Shown: one piece after another, positions 1-13,731 of the stretch | Layout of the letters: every line of letters begins with the position of its first letter | Position numbering within the stretch: position 1 is the stretch's first letter | Notes under the pieces: model-generated | Seen by the model: the letters and a program-made list of their open reading frames with translations, nothing else | Told to the model about the DNA's origin: nothing | Database searches by the model: none | Translations under genes and position numbers: made by a program | Origin: Deinococcus frigens DSM 12807 | GTDB taxonomy: Bacteria; Deinococcota; Deinococci; Deinococcales; Deinococcaceae | NCBI RefSeq assembly: GCF_000701425.1 | Contig: NZ_JNIW01000001.1 | Span: 95,654 to 159,653 of the forward strand | Reading direction: 5' to 3' | Length of the DNA: 64,000 nucleotides

Positions 1-2986
<2,986 letters not shown>

Positions 2987-3066
2987 GATGGATGGCTTCG
3001 TGCGTTCCGTTTCCTCTCCCCAATCCGCTTTGACCTCTCCACCCTCACCCCCCGAAGGAGTTCCAT

Positions 3067-3603
3067 ATGGGCGTTCTTGACATTGCCAAGGGCATGGGCC
3101 TGACGCTGGGCAAGCTGTTCCAGAAGCCCGTGACCGTCAGTTACCCGGAAGAGCGGGCCACCCTGCAACCGCGTTTCCGGGGGCGGCACGTCCTGACGCG
3201 CCACCCCGGCACCGGTCTGGAGAAGTGCATCGGCTGTTCGCTGTGCGCCGCCGCCTGCCCGGCCTACGCCATCTACGTGGAGGCCGCCGAGAACGATCCG
3301 GCCTCGCCCCACAGCCCCGGCGAGCGCTACGCCAAGGTCTACGAGATCAATATGCTGCGCTGCATCTTCTGCGGCATGTGCGAGGAAGCCTGCCCCACGG
3401 GCGCGGTAGTCATGGGCAACGAGTTTGAAATGGCCGACTACCGTTACGGCGACTTCGTGTACGCCAAGGAAGACATGCTGGTGGGCGTGACCGGATCAAT
3501 TCCCCAGCGCCGCGAGGCTGCCAAGAGTGGCAAGCCCGTCCGCCTGGGCTTCCAGTTGGACGGCCCGCCACGCGCGGAACTGGAGGGGGTGGAGTATCCG
3601 TGA
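3067..3603 (+). CDS. nuoI: NADH-quinone oxidoreductase subunit I
   Basis: Ferredoxin-like subunit of the complex I peripheral arm carrying clusters N6a and N6b. Two classical 4Fe-4S motifs are present: [12 protein letters not shown] (Cys54, 57, 60, 64) and [12 protein letters not shown] (Cys99, 102, 105, 109), in a 178-residue protein of typical length. The start is supported by CGAAGGAG a few bases before the ATG. An 80-bp gap without coding potential separates it from nuoH, and another gap of about 80 bp follows before nuoJ. Confidence 0.97.
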   Translation: MGVLDIAKGMGLTLGKLFQKPVTVSYPEERATLQPRFRGRHVLTRHPGTGLEKCIGCSLCAAACPAYAIYVEAAENDPASPHSPGERYAKVYEINMLRCIFCGMCEEACPTGAVVMGNEFEMADYRYGDFVYAKEDMLVGVTGSIPQRREAAKSGKPVRLGFQLDGPPRAELEGVEYP

Positions 3604-3608
3604 ATTGC

Positions 3609-3637
3609 TTGAATAAGGGTCAAAAATCTGGATATTT
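3609..3637 (+). promoter_or_regulatory. possible internal promoter before nuoJ
   Basis: The nuoI-nuoJ gap is unusually AT-rich for this genome. TTGAAT at 3609-3614, a 17-base spacer and ATATTT at 3632-3637 resemble a sigma-70-type promoter. It could give extra transcription of nuoJ-N. The assignment rests on the hexamers alone. Confidence 0.35.
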
Positions 3638-3682
3638 GAATGCTCCATCTGCTCCTCTACGGCAAGCCAAAGGCGGCCCCCA

Positions 3683-4323
<641 letters not shown>

Positions 4324-4324
<1 letters not shown>

Positions 4325-4626
4325 TGGTTCCAACGAGTTATTACATTGCCCTGTCGGGCATTCTTTTTGCCCTGGGCATGATCGGCGTGCTGACCCGCCG
4401 CACCGCGATCATGGTCTTCCTGAGCGTGGAGCTGATGCTGAACGCCGCCAACATCGCGCTGGTGGCCTTTGCCCGCTCGTGGGGAGACCTGACCGGGCAG
4501 ACCGCCGTATTTATCGTGATGACCCTGGCCGCCGCCGAGGTGGCGATTGGCCTCGCCATCATCGTCGCCATCTTCCGCAAGCGCGAGACCACCAACGTGG
4601 ACGATCTCGCGGCGATGAAAGGCTGA
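4324..4626 (+). CDS. nuoK: NADH-quinone oxidoreductase subunit K
   Basis: Smallest antiporter-related membrane subunit of complex I, 100 residues with three transmembrane helices. The helix-2 sequence [18 protein letters not shown] contains the conserved glutamate of the family, and a second conserved glutamate lies in [13 protein letters not shown]. Its length is typical. It begins at the last base of nuoJ and is followed without any gap by the GTG start of nuoL. Confidence 0.97.
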
Positions 4627-6570
4627 GTGGCGAGCGTGTTGCCCCTTCTGTATCTGCTTCCGCTGCTGCCTTTAATCGGCTTCGCCCTGCTGATGGTCTT
4701 CCCGCGCCTGTTCCCCGGCAAGTCGGGCGGCTGGCTGGCGACTGGTTTAATTGGCGCGGCCTTTGTCGTCGCCGTCCTGCGCTACCTGGGCCAGGGCGAC
4801 ACTCCCGCACAGGAAACGCTGTGGACGTGGCTGCCCAATATGGCGCTGAATGCCAATCTGAGCGTCGGCTTCTATCTGGATCAACTGAGCGCGTTGATGG
4901 CTCTCATCATCACGGGGATCGGCTTCCTGATTCACCTGTATTCCATCAGCTACATGGGCCACGACGCCAGATTCACGCGTTTCTTCGCCTTCCTGAATTT
5001 CTTTGTCGCCATGATGCTGATTCTGGTGCTGGCCGACTCCTACCCGCTGATGTTCGTCGGCTGGGAGGGCGTGGGGACCGCCTCTTACCTGCTGATCGGC
5101 TTCTGGTTCAGCGGGCGCGGCAGCGAGTCCAGCGATAAGGATCTGCGGGCGGCGGGCGAGCAGGAGGGCGTCAACAATTCCAACGCAGCCCGCAAGGCGT
5201 TCATCATGAATCGCATCGGCGATCTGGGCTTCATGCTGGGCATGTTCCTGCTATATAAGCTGTACGGTACCCTCAGCATTCCCGAACTGGCGACGCGGGT
5301 GGAAGGCGTGAATGTCGCCACCGCCGGAGTGGAGCTGGCCTGCCTGTTCCTGCTGGTGGGCGCAATCGGCAAGAGCGGTCAGTTGCCGCTGACCACCTGG
5401 CTGCCCGACGCGATGGCGGGGCCGACGCCAGTTTCCGCGTTGATCCACGCCGCCACGATGGTCACGGCGGGCGTGTACCTGATCACGCGCAGCCACTTCC
5501 TGTACGAACTGGCCCCGAATGCCTCCTTGTGGGTGGCCTGGGTGGGAGGATTGACCGCGCTGTACGGCGCGCTGGCGGCTCTCAACCAGCACGACATCAA
5601 GAAGATTCTGGCCTTTTCCACCGTCTCGCAACTGGGCTACATGTTCCTGGCGGTGGGCGTGGGTGCGTACTCGGCGGGCGTGTTCCATCTGCTGAGCCAC
5701 GCCTTTTTCAAGGCGCTGCTGTTCCTGGCGGCGGGCGCGGTAATTCACGCCCTGCACAACGAACAGGACGTGCGGCGCATGGGCGGGATGCGGAAGTTCA
5801 TGCCATTCACACACATCGTTTCCGCCGTGGGCGTCCTCGCCATCAGCGGCATTCCGATCTGGAGCGGCTTCTTTTCCAAGGACGCGATTCTGGCCGCCGC
5901 CTTCGAGACGCAGCCGTTGCTGTACCTGATCGGATTGATCGTGGCGCTGCTGACCGCCTTCTACATGGGCCGCTGGTACTTCCTGGTGTGGCGCGGCCAG
6001 TACCGGGGAGCAGAGGCCACGGGCGTCGCTCACCCGCATGAGGCCGATACCATCACCAAGATTCCGCTGGGCATCCTGGCGGCTGGGGCCACGCTGATCG
6101 GCTTCCTGAACATTCCCACCTTCCTGGGCGGCGGCCACGCCTTTGACAGCTACCTGGGCCGCGCCATCCCGCAGGAGGCGCATGAAATCCTGCCCTCTAC
6201 CGAGTGGAGCCTGACCATTTTCGCCGTGCTGGCGGGCGTGGTGGGGCTGGGCTGGGCGTACCTTCAGCACCGCGCCAAAAAACTGGACAATGGCCCGCTG
6301 GGACAGTTCAGCAGTAGCGCTCTGTATCTGGACAATGTTTACGACGGTCTGGTGGCCGCACCCAGTCGGGGGATTGCCGGGGCGCTGGATACGGTGGACC
6401 GGGGAACCGACGGCCTGATCGGGAGCATTGCCAGCAACGCGGCGGCTCCCGGCGGCCTGTTTACCCTGTGGCAGAGCGGCTTTGTGCGGGCCTACGCAGT
6501 CAGCATGTTGCTGGGAACGGCGGCGATTATTGGGTACTGGGCGCTGAAGATGGTGGGGAGTGGCGCGTGA
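4627..6570 (+). CDS. nuoL: NADH-quinone oxidoreductase subunit L
   Basis: Distal Mrp-antiporter-like proton-pumping subunit of complex I, 647 residues. It shows the conserved antiporter core with GWEGVGTASYLLIGFW, the pore-lining lysine region GKSGQLPLTTWLPDAM, and the HAATMVTAGVYLI helix, plus a long C-terminal region that in the family forms the lateral helix and a final membrane helix. The GTG start directly follows the nuoK stop, so initiation probably depends on coupling. Confidence 0.97.
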   Translation: MASVLPLLYLLPLLPLIGFALLMVFPRLFPGKSGGWLATGLIGAAFVVAVLRYLGQGDTPAQETLWTWLPNMALNANLSVGFYLDQLSALMALIITGIGFLIHLYSISYMGHDARFTRFFAFLNFFVAMMLILVLADSYPLMFVGWEGVGTASYLLIGFWFSGRGSESSDKDLRAAGEQEGVNNSNAARKAFIMNRIGDLGFMLGMFLLYKLYGTLSIPELATRVEGVNVATAGVELACLFLLVGAIGKSGQLPLTTWLPDAMAGPTPVSALIHAATMVTAGVYLITRSHFLYELAPNASLWVAWVGGLTALYGALAALNQHDIKKILAFSTVSQLGYMFLAVGVGAYSAGVFHLLSHAFFKALLFLAAGAVIHALHNEQDVRRMGGMRKFMPFTHIVSAVGVLAISGIPIWSGFFSKDAILAAAFETQPLLYLIGLIVALLTAFYMGRWYFLVWRGQYRGAEATGVAHPHEADTITKIPLGILAAGATLIGFLNIPTFLGGGHAFDSYLGRAIPQEAHEILPSTEWSLTIFAVLAGVVGLGWAYLQHRAKKLDNGPLGQFSSSALYLDNVYDGLVAAPSRGIAGALDTVDRGTDGLIGSIASNAAAPGGLFTLWQSGFVRAYAVSMLLGTAAIIGYWALKMVGSGA

Positions 6571-6663
6571 GGGGGCTGGCGTCTTTGTGCTGGACAAACC
6601 TTTTCAACCCTCTCCCGCTGATCTCTAATTCTCACCCTTCACCCCTCACCCCGGAGGCCCCCC

Positions 6664-8106
<1,443 letters not shown>

Positions 8107-8107
8107 C

Positions 8108-9565
8108 ATGTTGCAAGCTCCCGATGTCGCCCTTCTTCCACTGCTGCCCATCCTGCTGGTGCTGGCGGGCGCGCTCCTCAGCACCTTGCTGGGCTTCTGG
8201 GTCAGCCGCCGCACGCTGACCGTCATCAACATCGTCACCGTGATCCTTTCAGGCGCGGGCATGATATTCCTGTGGAATCAGGGCCTGAGTTCGTTCGCTG
8301 GAGGCTTGCAGGCCGACAACGCCGCCATTCTGCTGGGGTTGACCATTCTGGTGGGAACCCTGATGACCCTGCTGGTGTCGCTGGATACGGCGTGGCGGGC
8401 GCGGGTCTCGTTCCCCGAATTCGACGCCATGCTGATGTATGCCGTGACCGGCTGCCTGCTGATCGTCTTCTCCGGCGACCTGATCGTCATGCTGATCGGC
8501 CTGGAGATCATGAGCCTGTCGGGCTACGTCCTCGCCACCTTGCAGGACTCGCGCCGCGCCGAAGAATCGGGCCTGAAGTATTTCCTGCTGGGCGCGGCGG
8601 GCAGCGCCATCCTGATCTACGGCATCGCCTTCGTCTACGGCGCAACCGGCAGCCTGAATTACGCCGCGATTGCGGCGAAGGTGGGCAGCGTGAGCAACCT
8701 GACGCCCGAGAATACGGGCATTCTAGTGGGCGGCAGTCTGCTGTTGCTGGCGGGCTTCGCGTTCAAGATCGCCCTGGTCCCCTTTCACCAGTGGACCCCG
8801 GACGTGTACAGCGGCGCACCCACCACCGTCTCGCTGTTCCTCAGCACGGTGGTCAAGGTGGCGGCGTTTGCCGGAATGCTGCGCGTGTTTGGCGGCGCGC
8901 TGGCCGACGCGCCCGGCTGGGCGGGGGTCCTCCAGATTCTGACCGCAGCCACGCTGATCATCGGCAACACGGCGGCGCTGCTTCAGCTCAATTTCAAGCG
9001 GATGATGGCCTACTCGGCGGTGGCCCACACCGGCTTCCTGGCGATGTGCCTGCTGGGTACGCAGGCGCTGGGCGGCGCGGCGCTGGGCTATTACCTGCTG
9101 GTCTACACCTTAATGACCGCCGCCGCCCTGGCCGTGGTGGCCGCCCTTCAGCGCACCGAGACGGGCTTCGAGATCAACGACATGCGCGGGCTGTATTACC
9201 GCCACCCCGGCTACGCCATCGCGCTGTCGGTGTGTCTGGCGTCGCTGGCAGGTCTGCCGCCCTTCGCGGGCTTCTTCGGCAAGTATCTGGCGTTCCAGGC
9301 GGCGTTCCAGAATGGCTACGTGTGGCTGTCGGTGCTGGCCGCCGTGACCAGTGTGGCCGCGCTGGTGTACTACCTGCGCCCCGCCATGCTGATGTTCATG
9401 CCGGACCGCACGCCCGCGAAGGAATACACGCGCGGCGAGCGTTTCCCGACCACCCTCACCATCGGACTAGGCGTGGCGGGCGTGACCGTGCTGGGCATCT
9501 TGCCGAACGTCTGGTATGGCTGGGTGGCGAATCCGGCCATCTGGCAGTTGCTGGCCGGGCGCTAG
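8108..9565 (+). CDS. nuoN: NADH-quinone oxidoreductase subunit N
   Basis: Antiporter-like proton-pumping subunit of complex I, 485 residues. Recognisable elements are MLIGLEIMSLSGYVL with the conserved glutamate, FAFKIALVPFHQWTPDVYSGAP with the pore lysine and the typical VPFHxWxPDVYxGAP signature of NuoN, and LNFKRMMAYSAVAHTGF. It is the last gene of the nuo cluster: its TAG is followed 20 bp later by a Rho-independent terminator. Confidence 0.97.
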   Translation: MLQAPDVALLPLLPILLVLAGALLSTLLGFWVSRRTLTVINIVTVILSGAGMIFLWNQGLSSFAGGLQADNAAILLGLTILVGTLMTLLVSLDTAWRARVSFPEFDAMLMYAVTGCLLIVFSGDLIVMLIGLEIMSLSGYVLATLQDSRRAEESGLKYFLLGAAGSAILIYGIAFVYGATGSLNYAAIAAKVGSVSNLTPENTGILVGGSLLLLAGFAFKIALVPFHQWTPDVYSGAPTTVSLFLSTVVKVAAFAGMLRVFGGALADAPGWAGVLQILTAATLIIGNTAALLQLNFKRMMAYSAVAHTGFLAMCLLGTQALGGAALGYYLLVYTLMTAAALAVVAALQRTETGFEINDMRGLYYRHPGYAIALSVCLASLAGLPPFAGFFGKYLAFQAAFQNGYVWLSVLAAVTSVAALVYYLRPAMLMFMPDRTPAKEYTRGERFPTTLTIGLGVAGVTVLGILPNVWYGWVANPAIWQLLAGR

Positions 9566-9583
9566 AGGAGAGTTGAGGAGACG

Positions 9584-9608
9584 ACACCGCTTCCGGGCGG
9601 TGTTTTTT
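9584..9608 (+). terminator. Rho-independent terminator of the nuo operon
   Basis: ACACCGC (9584-9590), loop TTCCGG, GCGGTGT (9597-9603), then a run of T to 9608. Perfect 7-bp stem directly downstream of nuoN. Confidence 0.9.
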
Positions 9609-9678
9609 GTTGACATCGGTTGACGCCCGATAAAGCCTCCCCGTAGGCATTCACGCAGGCCGGGTCAGGCCGCGTCCC

Positions 9679-9730
9679 TAGACTGGATGTTATGTTCAAT
9701 TTGATTGGCAATCCGGGGTCTTCACCGTGA
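9679..9730 (+). promoter_or_regulatory. -10 box and leaderless 12-codon ORF coupled to the dehydrogenase subunit
   Basis: TAGACT at 9679-9684 is a good -10 box seven bases before ATG 9692. That ATG opens a 12-codon frame (MFNLIGNPGSSP) whose TGA (9728-9730) overlaps the GTG start of the next gene in a GTGA junction. The downstream GTG has only a weak Shine-Dalgarno (CCGGGG). I infer a leaderless mini-ORF that delivers ribosomes to the GTG; no clear -35 is seen. Confidence 0.4.
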
Positions 9731-10257
9731 CGGTGGAGGAAAGAAGCGCCGTCCTCTCCCTGCTGAACTCGGCGCATGTGACAGAGCCGACGCGGCGGGC
9801 GCTGCTGGAACGGCTGGACGTCCGGTATGAGCGCGAGTTCTTTGGTGAGGCGGAATTTGAGCGGCTACGCGCCCTGGCCCTGCGCCTTGTTCCCCACAAT
9901 CCCGCCGAGCTGAACCTGACCGGAACGGTGGACCACCGCCTGCACTCCGGCGTGGGCGATGGCTGGCGCTACGCCGACGCGCTGCCGGACGGGGAGGCCT
10001 ACCGGGAACTGCTGGCCGCCCTGCCGGATGGGTTTGAGACGCTGGACGGCGACGCTCAGGACACCGCCATTCATGGGGTTCAGTCTGCCCACCCGCACGC
10101 CTTTGAAGACCTGCTGGCCGAGTTAACGGAAGCCTTCATGGCGCATCCGCTGACGCAGTACCGCTTTGGCTACGCGGGCTTTGCGGACGCGCCCGAATGG
10201 CCCCGCGTCGGCCCGAACGAGCTGGAACCACGCGAGGTTGCGTATGGCCCCCGCTGA
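9727..10257 (+). CDS. gluconate 2-dehydrogenase subunit 3 family protein
   Basis: Small partner subunit of flavin-dependent (GMC-type) membrane dehydrogenases. The 176-residue product has the family layout of an N-terminal helical region (LLNSAHVTEPTRRALLERLDV), and a C-terminal AFMAHPLTQYRFGYAGFADAPEWPRVGPNE segment typical of subunit 3 proteins. No Tat or Sec signal is apparent at the chosen GTG start. Its last 14 bases overlap the following GMC oxidoreductase gene, which supports a two-subunit enzyme. No cytochrome c subunit gene is adjacent, so the electron acceptor is unknown. Confidence 0.8.
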   Translation: MTVEERSAVLSLLNSAHVTEPTRRALLERLDVRYEREFFGEAEFERLRALALRLVPHNPAELNLTGTVDHRLHSGVGDGWRYADALPDGEAYRELLAALPDGFETLDGDAQDTAIHGVQSAHPHAFEDLLAELTEAFMAHPLTQYRFGYAGFADAPEWPRVGPNELEPREVAYGPR

Positions 10258-11797
10258 TTCCCTGCCGACTGATTTAGACATCCTGGTAATCGGCACCGGG
10301 GCGGGCGGCGCACCGCTGCTGGCGCGGCTGGCCTCGGCGGGTCTGAAGGTGGCCGCGCTGGACGCGGGTGTGCGCCATCCCCCGGAAGGCATCGCCACCG
10401 ATGAAGTCGCGCAACTGGGCCTGTTCTGGACCGATGAGCGGCTGTCGGCGGGCAACGATCCGGTGTCCTTCGGGCGCAACAACAGCGGGCGCGGCGTGGG
10501 CGGCAGCACGCTGCATTACACCGCCTACACACCACGCGCCCAGCCAGATGATCTGAAGCTGCGAACCGAGTTCGGTGTGGGCGAGGACTGGCCGCTGGAA
10601 TTCTCCGAACTGGAGCCGTATTACGACGAGCTGGAGTATTTTCTGGGCGTCTCCGGTCCCGCCGAGTACCCGTGGGGGCCGCCGCGCAAGCGGGCCTACC
10701 GCCACCCGCCGCTGCCGCTGAACGGGGCCGCGCGGCTGATGCAAAAAGCCTGCGCCGAGATCGGCATGAAGACCTCACCCGCCGCCAACGCCGCCCTCAG
10801 CCGCCCGCAGGAGCAGGAGGGATACGGCACGCGCCACACCTGCACCAACCGGGGCTTTTGTCAGGCGGGCTGCTCCATAGGCGCGAAGGCCAGCATGGAC
10901 GTGACTTTCCTGGCACTGGCCGAGGCCCACGGCGCGCGGATCGTGGACGGCGCACAGGTCACGGCGCTGACGATGAAGAATGGGCGCGTGACCGGCGCGG
11001 AATTCATGCGCGGGGGAGAGGTGGAGCATCTCTCGGCCCAAACCGTCATCCTCGCCGCTGGAGCGGTGGAAACGCCGCGCCTCCTGCTGATGAACGGCCT
11101 CGCCAACAGCAGCGGGCAGGTGGGGCGCAACTTCATGGCGCATGTCGGGATTCAGGTGTGGGGGCAGGTAGAGGACGATCTGCGCCCCTACAAGGGCATT
11201 CCCGGCGGCCTGATCAGCGAGGACACCCACCGCGTTCCCGGCCTGATCGGCGGCTACCTGCTGCAATCGCTGGGCGTGATGCCGGTGACCTACGCCACGC
11301 AATACGCGCGCGGCACACTCAAGTGGGGGCCGGAGTTGGTTCAGCATCTCAGCGGCTACAATCATGTGGCCGGAATTAACGTGCTGGGCGAGTGCCTGCC
11401 CTACGAACACAACCGTCTGGAACTCTCCGACGAGCTGGACGGGCGCGGGCTGCCCAAGCCGCGCGTGCACTTCTCCTTCGGCGAGAACGAGCAGAAGATG
11501 AACGCCCACGCCGAGGCCCTGATGCGTGAGCTGTGGGACCGCGTTGGCGCGCGGGACGTGTGGGCGCTGCCCCGCGCCGCGCACACCCTGGGAACGGCCC
11601 GTATGGGGAGCAATCCCGCAACCAGCGTGGTGGACCCCTCCGGACGCACCCACGACGTGCCGGGCCTGTGGATCTGCGACAACTCCATTTTCCCCAGTTC
11701 CCTGAGCGTCAATCCCGCCCTGACCCAGATGGCGCTGAGCCTGCGGACGGCGGACGCCCTGCTGGGCGACTTGAAAGGGCAAGCGCCGCGCTCCTGA
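10244..11797 (+). CDS. GMC family FAD-dependent oxidoreductase (large subunit)
   Basis: Probable FAD-linked alcohol or sugar dehydrogenase. The start at ATG 10244 (MAPADSLPTDLDILVIGTG) places the FAD-binding GTGAGGAP motif at residues 17-24. The frame extends further upstream, but that part lies inside the small-subunit gene. GVGGSTLHYTAYTPR is the second GMC signature and the C-terminus has AAHTLGTARMG with the catalytic-region His, followed by NPALTQMALSLRTADAL. TCTNRGFCQAGCSIGAKAS is the cysteine-rich region seen in gluconate-dehydrogenase-like large subunits. The substrate cannot be told from sequence. Confidence 0.88.
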   Translation: MAPADSLPTDLDILVIGTGAGGAPLLARLASAGLKVAALDAGVRHPPEGIATDEVAQLGLFWTDERLSAGNDPVSFGRNNSGRGVGGSTLHYTAYTPRAQPDDLKLRTEFGVGEDWPLEFSELEPYYDELEYFLGVSGPAEYPWGPPRKRAYRHPPLPLNGAARLMQKACAEIGMKTSPAANAALSRPQEQEGYGTRHTCTNRGFCQAGCSIGAKASMDVTFLALAEAHGARIVDGAQVTALTMKNGRVTGAEFMRGGEVEHLSAQTVILAAGAVETPRLLLMNGLANSSGQVGRNFMAHVGIQVWGQVEDDLRPYKGIPGGLISEDTHRVPGLIGGYLLQSLGVMPVTYATQYARGTLKWGPELVQHLSGYNHVAGINVLGECLPYEHNRLELSDELDGRGLPKPRVHFSFGENEQKMNAHAEALMRELWDRVGARDVWALPRAAHTLGTARMGSNPATSVVDPSGRTHDVPGLWICDNSIFPSSLSVNPALTQMALSLRTADALLGDLKGQAPRS

Positions 11798-11888
11798 CCC
11801 CTCCACTTTGAGGGGAGAGACTGGAAGGGAACGAACCGCAAACATCCGCCCCGCGCCACCCGAATAACCTTCCTTCAAAGGAGTTCAC

Positions 11889-13019
11889 ATGACCCATCAG
11901 AACACCGCCGAACGCAAGGACCTTCAGCCTCTGCCTGAGGCCAGAAAAGCGCAGATCGGGTACGCCGTGCTGGGCATCGGTACGCTGACCATCGACGAGT
12001 TGCTGCCCGCCTTCGCCGTGGGCCAGCGCTCCAGGCTGGCGGCGGTGGTCAGCGATGACCATGACAAGGCAGTGGTCACCGCCCTCGCCTACGGCCTGAC
12101 GGAAGACGACGCCTACGACTATGACCGCTTTGAAGACTTGCAAAAGCGCGGGGACGTCCACGCCGTCTACATCGTGCTGCCCAACAGTCTCCATCTGGAA
12201 TACACCCGGCGGGCCGCCAAAATTGGCAAGCATGTGCTGTGCGAGAAACCGCTGGCGGCGAACCCTGAAGACGCCGGGGCGATGGTCAGGGTCTGCGCCA
12301 AGTACGGCGTCAAGCTGATGACCGCCTACCGCTGCCAGTACACCCCGCACCACTGGCGGGCGCGTGACCTGATGCAGAATGGCGAGCTGGGCCAGGTCAA
12401 ACTGATCCACTCGGTCAACGTGCAGGTGGAGCCGAATGACGGCCAGTGGCGTTTGACGGACAAACTGGCGGGCGGCGGCTCGCTGCTGGATGTGGGCCTG
12501 TACTGCCTGAACACCATCCGTTTTCTGCTGGCCGAGGAGCCGTCTTCCGTTTACGCGCAGACCTTCAGCACCCCTGACGACGAGCGCTTTGGGGAAGTGG
12601 AGGAAACCGTGGCGTGGCAGATGACCTTTCCCAGCGGCGTGATCGCCCACTGCTCCTGCTCTTACGGCGCGGCGCATGCCCGCACGCTGGACGTGTTCGG
12701 CGCTGCGGCCCGCCTGACGCTGGACCCCGCCTTTGACTACACCAACCTGCGCCTGACAGTGCAAACCCTGGAAACCATCACCGAACACCGCCTGCCCGAA
12801 ACCGATCAGTTCGCGCTGGAAATTGACCATTTCTCGGCCTGCATTGAGGAAGACCGCCAGCCCTTCACCCCCGGCGAGGAGGGCTTGCAGGACCAGCAAC
12901 TGATGGCCGCGATTTACCAGTCGGCGCGCGAGGGCAGGCCCGTCAAGCTGGAGAAGATAGAGGGGAAGGACGCCTTCCGGGGTTCGCCCCCGGATCAGGA
13001 CTTTGCCGAGCGGGCCTGA
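11889..13019 (+). CDS. Gfo/Idh/MocA family oxidoreductase
   Basis: NAD(P)-dependent sugar oxidoreductase of the glucose-fructose-oxidoreductase family, 376 residues. An N-terminal Rossmann fold (YAVLGIGTLTIDELLPAF) is followed by the diagnostic HVLCEKPLAANPEDA and a C-terminal alpha/beta domain containing GGGSLLDVGLYCLNTIRFLL. The start has AAAGGAG six bases upstream. With the preceding GMC dehydrogenase it suggests local sugar or polyol oxidation. The hydrolase remnant begins two bases after its stop, so an operon into the decayed genes is likely. Confidence 0.9.
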   Translation: MTHQNTAERKDLQPLPEARKAQIGYAVLGIGTLTIDELLPAFAVGQRSRLAAVVSDDHDKAVVTALAYGLTEDDAYDYDRFEDLQKRGDVHAVYIVLPNSLHLEYTRRAAKIGKHVLCEKPLAANPEDAGAMVRVCAKYGVKLMTAYRCQYTPHHWRARDLMQNGELGQVKLIHSVNVQVEPNDGQWRLTDKLAGGGSLLDVGLYCLNTIRFLLAEEPSSVYAQTFSTPDDERFGEVEETVAWQMTFPSGVIAHCSCSYGAAHARTLDVFGAAARLTLDPAFDYTNLRLTVQTLETITEHRLPETDQFALEIDHFSACIEEDRQPFTPGEEGLQDQQLMAAIYQSAREGRPVKLEKIEGKDAFRGSPPDQDFAERA

Positions 13020-13020
13020 G

Positions 13021-13731
13021 ATGACGCCACTCGCCCTAGTCCACGGCTTTGGCACCTCGCGTCACCTCTGGCGGCGGGTGCTGGAGGGTGTGGAAGGGCA
13101 GGCGGTTGATCTGATCGGCTTTGGCGACGCGGCGGAGGCGGGCCGGGCCGGGCAGACGGTGGGGGACATGGCGCAGGCGCTGGCCGGGACTTTGCGCGGG
13201 GCAGGCGGCGGACCTTATCGCGTCGAGGCGCATTCAATGGGCGGCAAGGTGGCCCTGCTGCTGGCCGCCCGGAATCCCGAACCCGTCTCGGAGCTGCTGC
13301 TAATCGCCCTCTCGCCACCCACCCCCGAGCCGATGAAACCGGAAGGCCGCGCCAAACTCCGCTCCGCTTACGGTGACCGGGACGCCCTGAATGCCCAGTA
13401 CCACGAGATCACCCATCAATCCATCCCCGATCAGGATTTCGAGCAACTGATTCAGGATGGCCTGCGCGCCAGCCGCGACGCCTGGACCGCCTAGACGGAC
13501 GTGGGCAGCCGCGAGGATATATCCGGTGAGCTGGACGGCCTGAAGTTGCCCATCACCGTCCTGTATTCGGAGGATGACCCGGCCATCTCGCCTGACACCA
13601 TCCGCTCGGAAGTGCTGGCGCGTTTCCCACAGGCAGCAGCGGTTCCTATTCGCGGCAGCGGCCACCTGATTCCGCTGGAGAAGCCGGACGCCGTGATTTC
13701 TCTACTTCAAGCCAAGGAGGAAAGACCATGA
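13021..13731 (+). pseudogene. alpha/beta hydrolase interrupted by an in-frame amber codon
   Basis: Translated through the TAG at 13492-13494, the frame gives one continuous alpha/beta hydrolase of about 236 residues. LVHGFGTSRHLWRRV forms the oxyanion loop, AHSMGGKVALLL the nucleophile elbow, YSEDDPAIS the acid and RGSGHLIPLEKPDAV the catalytic histidine. A single base change from TGG would produce this TAG. The upstream piece (157 codons) lacks the histidine and the downstream piece lacks the serine, so neither should be active. Its TGA overlaps the ATG of the next gene as ATGA. A read-through or sequencing error cannot be excluded. Confidence 0.82.

Noticed and set aside
5251..6597. 448-codon minus-strand open frame opposite nuoL
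   Set aside because: Antisense shadow of nuoL with no recognisable domain and no promoter.
9691..9709. TTATGTTCAATTTGATTGG as a second radiation response motif
   Set aside because: Only the left half (TTATGT) matches; the right half is not complementary, unlike the perfect palindrome before ddrB.
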